DNA of 64,000 bases from Rheum nobile (GCA_027886185.1 WOAB01000619.1:2170001-2234000), one strand, 5' to 3'; shown: positions 21,782 to 33,753, counted from the first letter of the stretch. Notes: generated by a model not told the origin, from the letters alone. Program-made: numbers and translations.

Positions 21782-22847
21782 GATGCGGGACAGCCCTTGA
21801 CATTGACGGAGGCCGAGGAGGAAGAGTCGCTTAGCATTCGGTCAGACGGACCAATTATGAGAGCTCGTTCCAGAGCCATTGCCCACGCGACTACAAGCAT
21901 TGTCGCTAAAGCATTTGCAAGGAATGGAGCGACTTCAACTTCCACACCTACCGCTGTTATGTGTTCGGTGGCCACTTATCAAGAGGAGTAGTCATAAACA
22001 TTATTAGACATCTTGGGAATTGTTTTTATTTGTTTACTCTCGTATTTTGCATTATTACTATTTTTGGGCATTAGGAAAGTTACTATCTTTGGTAACTTAG
22101 GATCCTTTATATTGAAACTTGGAACTCTAATTTTAGCACGTTGAATTAAAGCAAGCTTTGTTGTGAGAATTTCTCCACCCCTTGCTCAACGTCAACCCTA
22201 ACCCTAGTATTCTCTATACTGCTCCCATGATCCTCTACTGTTCGAAATCTCCACTGGCCGGACTTACTGTTGCATCGCCGGCGTTGAAGACGATCTTCCT
22301 CTTCCTTGCGACGCCGGTGCCGCTCTTCCCCTATCCATCTCGTCACCTCCTTCCCAGCGTCCGTTCGATATCGTCATCGGCAGCCTTGTGCCGATCGTTG
22401 TGGTGTCTCCCGTCCAGTTTCTTCTCCGGCGTCTAGCGCTGCCTGACCTGCCCTCCGGTGTCCCTCCCCGATCGGTTCCAGTCGCCGAACCCGCCATTGA
22501 CAAGCAGGCCGTGTCCTTAAGCCGAGTTGCCTTGTGATCCGTCGCTCCTGTTCGTAGTTGTTTGGTCGTGAAATCACGGCTGAATTCCATAATTAATTAG
22601 CAGTCCATTCCTTGCTAATTAATCGTTATCATCCTCCCTCGTCCAATCCACGAGAGTCGTGTTGCACAGTCCCTGCTCGTGGTTGTTTGGTCGTGAAATC
22701 ATTGCCGAGTCAATTATTTAATTAGCAACTCATCCTTGCTAATTAATTATTGGTTCAACCTTCGTTCGCTCCCCAAGAGTCGTCCCTTATCCGCGCCCTA
22801 CCTAGATCCGTCCCAAGCGAAGTCATTTCAAAGGGGTTTTCGTATCA
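21782..22847 (+). repeat. G3 5' LTR
   Basis: 1066 bp, TGATGCGGGACAGCCC to TTTTCGTATCA. The first 210 bp duplicate the pol tail codons (LTLTEAEEEESLSIRSD), so an apparent ORF at 21728-21991 is LTR sequence and not a gene. Confidence 0.93.
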
Positions 22848-22849
22848 AC

Positions 22850-22863
22850 TGGTATCAGCTTCC
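22850..22863 (+). promoter_or_regulatory. G3 primer-binding site
   Basis: TGGTATCAGCTTCC, two bases after the LTR end. The first nine bases match the initiator tRNA-Met complement. Confidence 0.8.
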
Positions 22864-22975
22864 AAGGGTACGACGTGTGGTAAATTTGTCTCTTGTTTTC
22901 AATTTCTCCCTATATTTTTCTTGTTATTCCCATAGCTTATTCTTCCATTTCCTTGTCTTCCGCAAATTCTGATTT

Positions 22976-22998
22976 TATATATATATATATATATATAA
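22976..22998. repeat. (TA)n microsatellite
   Basis: A run of alternating T and A in the G3 leader. Shorter TA runs also occur in the Tekay LTRs (3350, 5351, 5822, 36163, 44022). Confidence 0.9.
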
Positions 22999-23503
22999 AA
23001 ATTGAGTGCCAAACCCTAGGTGATTTGCTTTGCAACGCAAGTTGAATCCAACCGAGTTTTTTTTCTTGTTTGTGAGCAACCGAACCTCCTTGTGTGCAAT
23101 AGTTTATCTTGCTATATTATTGCGTGGCGTATTGTCTTCTTTGATTATTTCTCTGCATTAAGTTGTCATTGCATGAATGGTAAGTTCGTGTTTGTTACAA
23201 AAAGTCTAAACAATCTTCTACCTCTTGAGCTTGGGTGCATTCCACGAATACGCTAAAATTTGTGTTGCTACCTTGCTTTCTTTCTTCAAAAAAAAAATTC
23301 CAACAAGTTGCTGAATTATTATTACCGTGCTAAGCATCACACAACCCACATTACTATTAGCACAAAACTCGCTGCTGGCAACGGGAAATCCCGCACTAAT
23401 TCAGCAATTCCATTTCTTGTCTTCCATATCTCTAGTAGCAATCTATAAAAGAGCTTATCTTGCATGATCTTTGCTTTGATTTATTCATTGTTTGACTATA
23501 TTA

Positions 23504-24311
23504 TGTTGGGCCCAGATTCATCCCATGAAAACGGATCAAATGAATTGGGCCAAGATCCAAGCGGAATCGGAAGCTAAGAGAAACCAGGAAGAAGCGTTGG
23601 ACTCCCTGTAGTCGAGTGCCTCCCGACCAGCTGCGAAGATCACGCTGGAGCATTGAATGTTTGATTGGGACAATGGCCACAACATTTAAACACCGAGATA
23701 ATGATGGTAATTAAGAAGAAATCCTAGCAATCACTCCCAGCATTAAAGTCAGAGATTATGCTAGCAATCAAGAGCATATCCCAAGAATCCCGCCCGAGCA
23801 TTGAATGATCGATCAATGGCAACGGTCATAGCCTTAAACACAGGCATAAAGATGGTAATCAAGAGCATATCACAAGAATCTCGCCCGGATTGAATGAGAA
23901 AGATTGCAAGAGGAGAATAACGGTCACAAGACGATAATTGCCATATATATACCACGACAGAACATGGAAGAGGGACATCTAGACACGATGACCACCCACA
24001 TCCGCCGATTTGCCCTGAGTAGGACCAAAGAATACACCCATTCTAGCTCATTCCCCTCGGAATCCCGCTTAGTCTCCACCGGTCGAGCCCTAGAGTCACC
24101 GGTCGGACCAGATCCGACCCTTTGTCCTACAAGGATAAGTTGTACATTGATCTGACTCAATCGTCAATATATCAATAAAATTACTTTGCTATTTTGCATC
24201 TCTTATTTATTTGTTGATTGTCTACTTGGTTTGGATTGATTTCTATTACCCGATCGACTCGTTACCCCGTCTAAGGCGATTTAGATCTTCCGATCTTTTT
24301 GCCCCAAAACA
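23504..24311 (+). repeat. Solo LTR of another family, inside the G3 leader
   Basis: 808 bp from TGTTGGGCCCAGATTC to CCCCAAAACA with a perfect 5-bp target duplication TATTA (23499-23503 and 24312-24316). Inside are a TATA box (CATATATATACC, about 23941-23952) and, downstream, AATAAA (about 24173), in the order expected of U3-R-U5 on the plus strand. A direct repeat of about 120 bp (GCATTGAATG and GATGGTAAT-containing units, 23650-23890) lies upstream of the TATA box. No internal region is present, so LTR-LTR recombination has removed it. Confidence 0.82.
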
Positions 24312-26852
24312 TATTACATGCTTGATTAGCTTGAGACAGTTATTGCATACGAGTTCACTTCCTTGCCTTGACCTCCCTCACGGATTGCCAAAACTAGATA
24401 CCGGGAGACTTTGATTCTTGAGTTGAGTTTATTGCGTTGAGTATCTTTGTTTGTTGTTTCCTGCTGTTGTTTAACCTTCTTTGCTATGTCGTTGCATGGT
24501 GATGAATCCGAGGCTCAAGCCGCTGAACTCCTGGCCGCTAAGGAACGCCTTGCTCAATCCGAGGCGGAAAGACTTGATGTGGTCGAGTGGCTACACACCG
24601 CGGAGAAACAACTACAACAATACCGGCTCGTAGAAGCTCAATTGGGATAGACTTTGGTGCTTGAGGAAGACCACTGGGACGCACGTGACGGGCGCCTCAT
24701 CCGTCATGACTCTCGCTTTGACAAAGGAAAGCACATCGCGTCCTCCTCACACCATCCAGGCGATACCACTCGGCAAGCCGGCAAACTGCGCTCGGTCGTG
24801 GTGAAACCCACGGGTCCGCCCATTGACGATAGATGGCAACCTCGGTCCAACTCCAAGGACCTAGATGACAATGGCCACTACTCCGACCATGTCGACACTC
24901 CACGTCGGCAACATCATTCTCATGAGAGGCCCAGGTATGATTCCTACGCCCCTGACCCTTATTATGATAACACTCATGCCACTTTTGCGGACCGCACTAC
25001 TCGACCACCGCATGGTCCTTCGCACCCGGTGCCCCAAGCCCCTTCTAGGACGTATCCCCAACGTCCCTTTGCTGAATATGATGAGGAGGACATGCACTTG
25101 GCTGGCCAAGTGAACCCGGGTAACTTCCATCCTCCCCTAGTTGAGCCAATTGAGCATCAAGTGCACCCAGAAGGATGGATACCGCGTAAGTTTCCTCCCC
25201 CTCCTGTTTTTGATACTCACCCCGACGACTTTGATGAGTACGAGCAAGCACCACCGTGGCGTCGTAGGGGACACAATGGAGGACGTGGTGCTGGTCGTGG
25301 CTACCAAGGAGAGTGCGCCTATGAAGATAGACAACAAGTGCAACCTAACTACGGCGCTCGCAGAGAAATTAAGGTAAAAATCGAACCCTTTCTTGGTGAT
25401 TATGATGCCGCTGTCTTTTTGGACTGGTTGTAAGGCACGGAACATGCTCTTGCACATTTCCACTACAACGAGGAAGACAAGGTGGAAATCGCCATGTTAC
25501 AATTTCAAGGAGCCGCTTGTTCATGGTGGCATAGGGACCAAAAGAACCGGGTTCGTATGGGATACGACCCCATTGAGCAATGACATCAACTTGTATATGT
25601 CATGACTCGGAAGTACGTGCCCCCGGAGTACAAGCAAGAAATGCATTTGAAGATTGCTCTAGCACGCCAAGGTACGAGCACTCCTCTCGAGTTCTTTGCT
25701 CATCTCGAGGATTTGTACTTCAAGGCGGGCATAAGCGTCACTCACGGCACGTTCAAGACGAAGTTCCTCCAAGGGATGCATGTCGATCTACGAGAGGAGG
25801 TCGATGTGTTACCTATCAATGATTTGACCGCTCTTGCGCACGCCGCTCAAAAGGTTCATCAATGTTTGGTGCGCAAGAAGGTTTATCCATGGCTATCGGG
25901 ATCGTCATCCCGCAGGTATGATTCTAAACCGAATCCTTCATCTTTTTCTCCTAACCCCGTTGTGAGTACGCAGCCTCGGCCATAAGCCCCCTACAACCGG
26001 GCCCCGCCTCATCCCGAAGCACCCAAACCGCCCATGATGCGCGTTCCCCCGAAGTAGGACACCCGTTCGGAAAAGACGAGCGACCGGATTTGCTATAAAT
26101 GTGGTGGCCGTGGTCATTTCATGCGCGATTGCTCAAACTCGAGACGCGTGTTGTTCTCTCAAGCCACGGGTTACGAGTCATTTGATGACGAAGAGGAGAC
26201 CGAGGACGCACCACCACCGGTGTATGACGATTACGAAGATGAGGAGCCGTATGAATGTGGACCACCGGATTTGAATGAAGGTACGCCTCTCTCTCTTGTT
26301 GCTCACCGTACTTTGACGGTGAAGGACGCGTCTCTAGTGGACCAACGTGAGAATTTGTTCCACACTCGCTGCATTGTGGGCACTTCTTCGTTGAGTATGA
26401 TTGTGGATAGCGGATCGTGCTGTAACATTTTGAATGAAAAGGTCGTTCACGCGCTCAATTTGCGTACGATTGCACATCCTCAACCATATAGTTTGCAATG
26501 GATCTCGGAAGGTAAAGGTGATGTGGTAACCCGGCAATGCCACATTACATTCTCTATTGGTCAATATGTTGATTTCGTTACTTGTGATGTTGTTGTTATG
26601 GATGCGACTCACCTCCTTTTAGGTCGCCCATGGCAATTCGACAAGAAAGCGGTACATGATGGTTTCTTGAATACGTACACTTTCCAAAACAAGGGACGTC
26701 GGGTCACACTTTTACCCATGATGCCACAAGAAATCATTCATGATCAAGTCGAGAGAGACCGGATCAAGGCATTGGAGAAGGCCAAGTCGACGACACCAAA
26801 GCCGACACCGCCCGTGCCCAACCCGGCGAAAGGAGCAAAGACGCCAGGCCAC

Positions 26853-27058
26853 AACTCGGCCCAGAACTCGACCGAGTTCTGGACCGAGTCTCCACAACAG
26901 AAGCCAACTCGGCCCAGAACTCGACCGAGTTCTGGACCGAGTTCCCGCACCATTGAACAACTCGGCCTCGGACCAACAGAAACTCGGCCGAGTCAGCCAA
27001 GGCGAAACCAAGTCGAGCCTAACTCGGCCCAGAACTCGGCCGAGTTCTGGACCGAGTC
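26853..27058 (+). repeat. Palindromic minisatellite inside G3 pol
   Basis: Three copies, plus a partial one, of a self-complementary unit of about 37 bp containing CTCGGCCCAGAACTCG and CCGAGTTCTGGACCGAGT, at 26853-26889, 26905-26942 and 27021-27058. It lies in the linker between protease and RT and encodes different peptides in different frames (AQNSTEFWTES, RPRTRPSSGPS), which suggests the DNA structure rather than the peptide is conserved. Confidence 0.85.
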
Positions 27059-29853
27059 AGGGACTGCTCCTTCACCTTCTCCTGGCGATCCTTCGAGTGC
27101 GATCAAGGGTCGATGTGAACATCGTTTTCTTATGGCACACTCACGGGACCTCTCTCCAATTGTTCAGGGACGTTCTCCTTGTATTTTATTGTTTCCAAAT
27201 GCGTGTTTTTCGGTTTTAAAGAATGTCGATGAGCTACCCGCTTCTGTGATTTCTCTTTTGCAGGACTTCACGGACGTCATGCCCGATGAGTTGTCGGACG
27301 GTCTACCTCCTATACGTGGGATTGAGCACCAGATTGATTTGGTGTCGGGCGCCTCTTTACCCAATCGGGCGGCATACAGGGCGAGCCCGGAGGAGACTAA
27401 AGAACTTCAATGACAAGTTACCGACCTCTTAGACAAGGGCTACATTCGTGAAAGCCTAAGTCCTTGCGGTGTCCCGGTAATCCTTGTACCGAAGAAGGAG
27501 GGCTCATGGAGAATGTGCATGGACTGCAGGGCCATCAATCAAATCACGGTGAAGTACCGTCATCCAATCCCTCACCTTGATGATATGCTGGACGAGTTGC
27601 ATGGGGCCACATTATTTTCAAAGATCGATCTTAGGAGTGGCTACCACCAAATCCGCATGAAGAAAGAAGACGAATGGAAGACGGCATTCAAGACGAAGCA
27701 TGGCCTTTATGAGTGGCTAGTCATGCCGTTCGGACTCACCAATGCACCGAGCACTTTTATGAGGTTAATGAATCACGTCCTTCGTCATTTTTTGGGGAAG
27801 TTTGTGGTTGTTTATTTTGATGATATTTTAGTGTACAGTCGGTCATTGCATGAGCATGTTTTACACCTTATACATGTTCTAGAATGCCTTCGGAACGAGC
27901 AATTATATGCCAACTTGGCAAAATGTGTGTTTTGCTCGGACACAACGATTTTTCTAGGATTTGTTGTTTATAAGGATGGGTTGCGGGTTGATGAAGAAAA
28001 GGTTTGCGCCATCAATGAGTGGCCTACCCCAACTACACCGACCATGGTTCGATCTTTCTTGGGGTTGGCTGGCTTCTACAGGCGCTTTGTGCGCGATTTC
28101 AGCTCCATTTCCGCGCCTCTACATGAGTTGACAAAGAAAGGCGCCACCATTACTTGGGAACCAAAGCATGAGGTAGCATTCAGAGTGCTAAAAGACCGCC
28201 TATGCCACGCACCATTACTACAACTGTCGGACTTCAACAAGGCCTTTGAGGTTGAGTGCGACGCCTCCAACATTGGAATCGGTGGGGTGCTTCTCCAGGA
28301 GCGCCAACCCATCGCGTACTTCAGTGAGAAATTGTCAGGTGCTACACTTAACTATTCTACTTTTGATAAAGAACTGTATGCTCTTATCAGGGTGTTGAAG
28401 ACGTGGCAGCATTACTTGTGGCCAAAGGAGTTCATTATCCATACCGATCATGAGGCCTTGAAGTACCTTAAGCATCAAACCACACTCGGACGTCGGCATG
28501 CGAGATGGGTAGAATTCATGGAGACCTTTCCCTATGTGGTGATGCATAAGAAAGGTAAGGAGAATGTGGTAGCCGACGCCCTTTCTCGTAGGTACGTCCT
28601 CTTGTCTTCCCTTGATGCTTCAGTCTTTGGTTTTTCATTGATTAAGGAATTGTATTCGCATGATACTTTCTTTAAATCTATTTATGAGACTTGTGCATCT
28701 CGGGGTTCCTTAGATTCATACTTCCTTGACTAGGGGTACCTTTATAAGGGTGGAAAGCTATGCATACCATCCTCTTCTATTAGGGAACTCTTTGTTAAAG
28801 AGGCACATGAGAGTAGGGCATATTTCGGTATAGCCAAAACCGTATCAGCCCTTAAGGAGCATTTTTATTGGCCCAACATGACTAACCAGGTCACTAGGTT
28901 TTGCAATGCTTGCGTCACTTGCCATAGGGCCAAGTCTAGATCCAGTCCCTCACTATACACCCCTTTACCTATACCTGACCGTCCTTGGGAGGACATATCT
29001 ATGGATTTTGTGATGGGGTTGCCTAGGTCTAAGAAGGGGAGGGACTCTATTTTTGTCGTGGTTGATAGGTTCTCGAAGATGGCACATTTTATACCATGTA
29101 AGGGCACTAACAATGTTGCGGATTGTGCTTCACTTTTCTTCGACAATGTTGTGCGTTTACATGGTATACCGCATTCTATTGTTAGCGATAGGGACGTGAA
29201 ATTTGTTAGCCATTTTTGGAGGACTTTGTGGGGTAAGCTAGATACCAATCTCTTATTCTCTACTAGCTACCACCCGCAGACTGATGGCCAGACCGAGGTG
29301 ACCAACCGGACCTTAGGGACTTTGCTTAGGACCAACCCGCGCCGTTGGGAGGACTTACTACCTTTTGTTGAGTTATCTTATAACAGGTCTGTCCATTCCG
29401 CGACGAACATGTCGCCATTTGAGATGGTGTACGGCCGGAACCCGCTATCACCGCTGGACTTAGTGCCACACCCGCTGAAGGATGGTGATCATGTACGTGG
29501 AGCTGCTCGGGCGGAGATGATACAGGAGCTGCATGCTAGGACAAAGGAGCAGCTGGAGAGGAGAGCCCGGCAGTTGGAGCAGAAGGCCAACAAGGGCCGG
29601 CGTCGCATCACTTTCGCGCCCGGGGACCTTGTTTGGTTGCATTTGAGGAAGGATCGGTTTCCGTCAAAGAGACGATCCAAGCTCGACCAGAGAGGTGATG
29701 GCCCGTTCAAGGTTTTGGAAGCTTACGGCCCCAATGCCTACAAGCTTGAGCTTCCCGCGGAATATGGAGTTCACAGCACCTTCAACATTGGAGACCTCTC
29801 CCCCTATACACCGCCAACCCTTGACATTGACGAATCGGGGACGATTCGAGGCC

Positions 29854-29866
29854 AAGAAGGGGAGAA
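29854..29866 (+). promoter_or_regulatory. G3 polypurine tract
   Basis: AAGAAGGGGAGAA, immediately before the 3' LTR and inside the pol reading frame. The same tract occurs in G1 and G2. Confidence 0.85.
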
Positions 29867-30933
29867 TGATGCGGGACAGCCCTTGACATTGACGGAGGCC
29901 GAGGAGGAAGAGTCGCTTAGCATTCGGTCAGACAGACCAATTACGAGAGCTCGTGCCAGAGCCATTGCCCACGCGACTACGAGCATTGTCGCTAAAGCAT
30001 TTGTAAGGAATGGAGCGACTTCAACTTCCACACCTACCGCTGTTATGTGTTCGGTGGCCACTTATCAAGAGGAGTAGTCATAAACATTATTAGACATCTT
30101 GGGAATTGTTTTTATTTGTTTACTCACGTATTTTGCATTATTACTATTTTTGGGCATTAGGAAAGTTACTATCTTCGGTAACTTAGGATCTTTTATATTG
30201 AAACTTGGAACCCTAATTTTAGCACGTTGAATTGAAGCAAGCTTTGTTGTGAGAATTTCTCCACCCCTTGCTCAACGTCAACCCTAACCCTAGTATTCTC
30301 TATACTGCTCCCACAATCCTCTAATGTTCGAAATCTCCACTGGCCGGACTTACTGTTGCATCGCCGGCATTGAAGACGATCTTCCTCTTCCTCGCGACGT
30401 CGGTGCTGCTCTTCCCCTGTCCATCTCGTCACCTCCTTCCCAGCGCCTGTTCGATTTTGTCATCGGCAGCCTTGTGCCGATCGGTGTGGTGTCTCCCGTC
30501 CAGTTTCTTCTCCGGCGTCCAGCGCTGCCTGACCTGCCCTCCGGTGTCCCTCCCCGATCAGTTCCAGTCGCCGAACCCGCCATTGACAAGCAGGCCGTGT
30601 CCTTCAGCCGAGTTGCCTTGTGATCCGTCGCTCCTGTTCGTAGTTGTTTGGTCGTGAAATCACGGTTGAATTCCATAATTAATTAGCAGTCCATTCCTTG
30701 CTAATTAATCGTTATCATCCTCCCTCGTCCAATCCACGAGAGTCGTGTTACACAGTCCCTGCTCGTGGTTGTTTGGTCGTGAAATCATTACCGAGTCAAT
30801 TATTTAATTAGCAACTCATCCTTGCTAATTAATTATTGGTTCAACCTTCGTTCGCTCCCCAAGAGTCATCCCTTATCCATGCCCTACCTAGATCCGTCAC
30901 AAGCGAAGCCATTTCAAAGGGGTTTTCATATCA
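29867..30933 (+). repeat. G3 3' LTR
   Basis: 1067 bp, the partner of 21782-22847, beginning inside the pol coding region and ending TTTTCATATCA before the ATGAC duplication. Confidence 0.93.
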
Positions 30934-30999
30934 ATGACCAATGCTGAAATAGCGAAGCCATTTCAAAGGGGTTTTCATATCAATGACCAATGCTGAAAT
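30902..30999. repeat. 49-bp tandem duplication across the G3/G2 junction
   Basis: 30902-30950 and 30951-30999 are direct repeats. Each contains the last 32 bp of the G3 3' LTR, the ATGAC target duplication and 12 bp of G2. The duplication therefore arose after G3 insertion. Confidence 0.9.
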
Positions 31000-32839
31000 A
31001 TATGGTGCATTGTTGCTTCACAACATTGGAATCATCACCCTCGGAGATCCATTGTAGACTATAGGGTTGTGGGTGTGGAGTTGTATCGAACTTGAAGTGC
31101 TTGATCACCTTTTCATTGATGATATTGCAACAACTTCCACCATCTATAATAACACTCAAAGAAGCACCCTGGACTGCACACTTAGTATGAAACAAATTTT
31201 CATGTTGGTCAAATAAGGTACCTTCTTTGGCGGTAAGAACGCGACGTGTAACCAAGCTAAGAGGTACGGTGCCTGGCTCATTCATATGGCTGCATATGTA
31301 TCCATCCAATTCCTCCTCCTCCTCCTCCTCCTCCTCCTCCTCATGGCCGTAGGTGTCAAAAACCGGCCCGGCGTCGGGGGTGTCCTCGTCAAAAGACTCG
31401 TAGCCGGAGGTGGTCGAGAAGAGGACGCACTTGTTGTTGGGGCAGTCCCGCTGTATGTGGCCACACCCTTGGCACTTAAAACAGACCTTGTCCCGTGCCT
31501 TATCATCGGCAAGAGTCGCTCGACGCTGCTGTGGCTCATTGACGCGCGCCGGTGTGTTGCTCGGCCGAGTGGCCGGCGCCGGCGTTGTAGTCGCGGGAGC
31601 GGGCTGCAACGAGGAACGCACATTAGTAGAAGGGGAACTTGACATAGGGTTAGAGCCATACCTTGTGTGAGGCTGAGACCAAGACGCTCTCCTAGCCACT
31701 TGAGCTTGCGACCATATCTCTTGTGCCGTATGTGCGCACTTTTGGAGGTCTCGTATGTTGAGCACTCGAAGTTGGTTTCTAATAGGCTCATGCAGGCCAC
31801 GAAGGAACATACTCCGAAAGTCCTCGTCAGTGTGATGGATACCTGCCTTACGGGACAATTCTTCAAGTTTAGCATAAAAGTCAAGGGGGGAACGGTTACC
31901 TTGGGCTGCTAGTTGTATCTTGAGGCGCATTTCGGAAGTAAAGTCCTCGGGGACATACTTCTTCCACATGATCCGCATAAGATGGCGCCAAGAAGTGACT
32001 GGACCTTCACAGTGATGCTCACGGTCAGCGCAGAAATGATGCCACCAAGCCTTGGCGGCGCCGTCGAAGTACAAAGAGGCAGTTGCAACCCGTTCTTCTT
32101 CCGGGTAGCGTTAATGATTCAAAACATACTCCATGGACTGCTGCCAATCAAGAAACTTAAGGGGATCAAATTCACCAAAAAAGTTTGGGAGTTTTACCTT
32201 AATGTCGGGGCGACGCGGTCCATAGCGCCCTAGGCTCGGTCGGCACCATTCTGGTGTGTGGCGACGGTAGCCATGGCGCACGGGACGCAGCTCTACATGG
32301 CGTTCCAACTCATACGCCTCATCGTCTTCAAATTTGTCCCGGGAGTGGTCTGAGGCACAGTCAACGTCGTCATCAAGCTCGGACTCGGAATCGTCATACC
32401 GCGTATGTTGGCGGCCTCTTTCCCGACGATCATTGGTGTTGACATAAGGAAGAGGGTCCTTGGAAACATGAACACGACGACGGGAGGGATCCGAGGAGTA
32501 ATCCTCATCTCTAGGAGCAAAGGTGGGATTGTACCATATGCGGGACGCGTCACACTTAGAAGGGTAGCCTTCGATTTGAGAGCGAAGGCGATCATACGGG
32601 GTAGACACGACGCCTTTACCCTTTCGGTCCAGTGGTTGGCTGGTTGTGGCCGTTGGGTTCAACATGGGGTCGGTCGTGTGCAACTGCATGCCACTCATGG
32701 CCCGACGAAGGTGCTCATTCTCGGCAGTCTGCTCGGCCAGTTGGCGGTGAAGTGTGTCAATTTGTTCATAAGCGGAGTCCATGTGTTCGGGGCTTCGGTT
32801 GCCCGTAGAAGGAGAGTGGCTTGTCGTAGGAACCTCCAT
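30939..32839 (-). pseudogene. G2 gag and N-terminal half of protease
   Basis: Gag starts at 32839 (MEVPTTSHSPSTGNRSPEHM), which I prefer over the upstream open frame because it matches the short polar N-termini of the relatives. A coiled-coil segment (YEQIDTLHRQLAEQTAENEH) and a charged linker precede the gag domain (DIKVKLPNFFGEFDPLKFLD). An in-frame TAA sits at 32113-32111. The same frame then continues through AAKAWWHHF, ARRASWSQ, the zinc knuckle CFKCQGCGHIQRDC, an 11-residue Glu run encoded by a trinucleotide repeat, and the protease VIIDGGSCCNIINEKVI. It stops at the G3 insertion point. The rest is at 21781-21144. Confidence 0.88.
31311..31342 (+). repeat. (CCT)n microsatellite
   Basis: About ten CCT/CTC triplets. 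On the minus strand they encode the poly-Glu run in G2 gag, a likely replication-slippage expansion. Confidence 0.9.
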
Positions 32840-33740
32840 AGTACCTATACGAAGCATACGACACAAGAAGTAAGATGCACCAAGCAAAAGAACAAGTCCA
32901 AGCCAAGTCCTTGTCTCAAAAGTGAACCAAGAAATTTTCCGCAGGGCGTACTAATTATGGTTGCTCGTGAGGAGGGAGTGGCTTGAACGGGAGGCAACAA
33001 AGCAAGAACTAGCAAATCAAGTCCCAAACAACACACAAATTTCCAAGTGCAAGCAGATCAAATCAAGTTTCTCAGAATTAATCACAAGAGAGTTGAAAAT
33101 TTTGCCCTTTTTAATGAGAGTTGCATAGAGACATGAAAGAAGAGAAGATGGAGTATGACCGTATGGTGTGTTCTCTGCCTTTTCTATTGTTTCTTTTGTG
33201 TTTGAGGCTTCCGTCTTCCCAAACCTTTTTGTTTTGTTTGATGGAAGGTGAGAATTGTATGTTTGTTTTTGTTTATACGGTCACACTTTTTTGTTTTTTT
33301 TATATGATTGTGAATCAAGCATGAAAGAACCACACAAGCAAGTGTAGGAAAAGAAAGAAGAGACGAAGCAACTATGTGGAATAAGATCTAACAACTAGTC
33401 TAGCAATTAATCCAAAGATGAAGCAAGAAGTAATCAACAAGAAACAAGGAAATCAAATATGCAAGTAAGGACACAAGATATTGCTAGAAGGAGAGATTTA
33501 AGGGTTGTTGAAAAGTCAAAGATTACTCTTGTTGAAGAGTAACCAAAACCTAAGGAAAATTAGGGTTGCAGCCGTGAGGGAGAGAGAGAGGGTGGCGGAC
33601 GGTGGTGGTGGACGGTGATGGTGTTCACGGTGGGGACAATTCTGGCAAGTGGCGGTGGTGAGGAAAAAAAAATCTGGGTTTTGCAAGCGGAAAATTGCAA
33701 GGAATCACAATAAGAGAGAAGAACAAACTTAGCTTGGATA
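32840..33740 (-). other. G2 untranslated leader
   Basis: Leader of about 0.9 kb with purine-rich runs and no supported ORF. Confidence 0.6.
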
Positions 33741-33753
33741 GGCTCTGATGCCA
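33741..33753 (-). promoter_or_regulatory. G2 primer-binding site
   Basis: Minus-strand TGGCATCAGAGCC, two bases after the LTR. It has one mismatch to the initiator tRNA-Met complement. Confidence 0.8.

Larger units (their letters stand above)
22864..24485 (+). other. G3 untranslated leader
   Basis: The leader between the primer-binding site and the gag ATG. About half is the solo LTR at 23504-24311; without it the leader is about 0.8 kb, close to that of G2. No supported ORF. Confidence 0.65.
24486..30077 (+). pseudogene. G3 gag-pol, one frame with seven internal stops
   Basis: Gag starts at 24486 (MSLHGDESEAQAAELLAAKE, coiled coil). The gag domain spans about 25330-25880 and the zinc knuckle CYKCGGRGHFMRDC 26092-26133. 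Protease has MIVDSGSCCNILNEKVV and THLLLGRPWQFDKKAVHDG. RT has VPKKEGSWRMCMDCR, SKIDLRSGYHQIRM and VVVYFDDILVYSRS (27800-27845). RNase H has ECDASNIGIGGVLL and KGKENVVADALSRRY. Integrase runs HHCC, MDFVMGLPRSKKGRDSIFVV, IVSDRDVKFVSHFW, YHPQTDGQTEVTNRT. The tail is FNIGDLSPYTPP then PITRARARAI. Stops lie at 24648, 25431, 25581, 25983, 26055, 27411 and 28731, all explicable by C-to-T or G-to-A change; there is no frameshift in 5.6 kb. Catalytic motifs are otherwise intact. Confidence 0.93.
21782..30933 (+). mobile_element. G3: CRM-like gypsy element inserted in the G2 protease
   Basis: Complete plus-strand element with LTRs 21782-22847 and 29867-30933, perfect target duplication ATGAC (21777-21781 and 30934-30938), primer-binding site 22850-22863 and purine tract AAGAAGGGGAGAA (29854-29866). 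The single-frame gag-pol runs 24486-30077 with seven internal stops. The LTRs differ by about 3-4% by eye, mostly transitions. A solo LTR sits in the leader. The pol end lies 211 bp inside the 3' LTR. Confidence 0.94.

Noticed and set aside
21728..21991. 88-codon ORF that looks like a small gene
   Set aside because: From 21782 it is the pol tail repeated in the G3 5' LTR; the upstream codons are G2 sequence read on the wrong strand.
31311..31342. Functional poly-Glu domain
   Set aside because: It is a plain trinucleotide microsatellite within a stop-containing gag.
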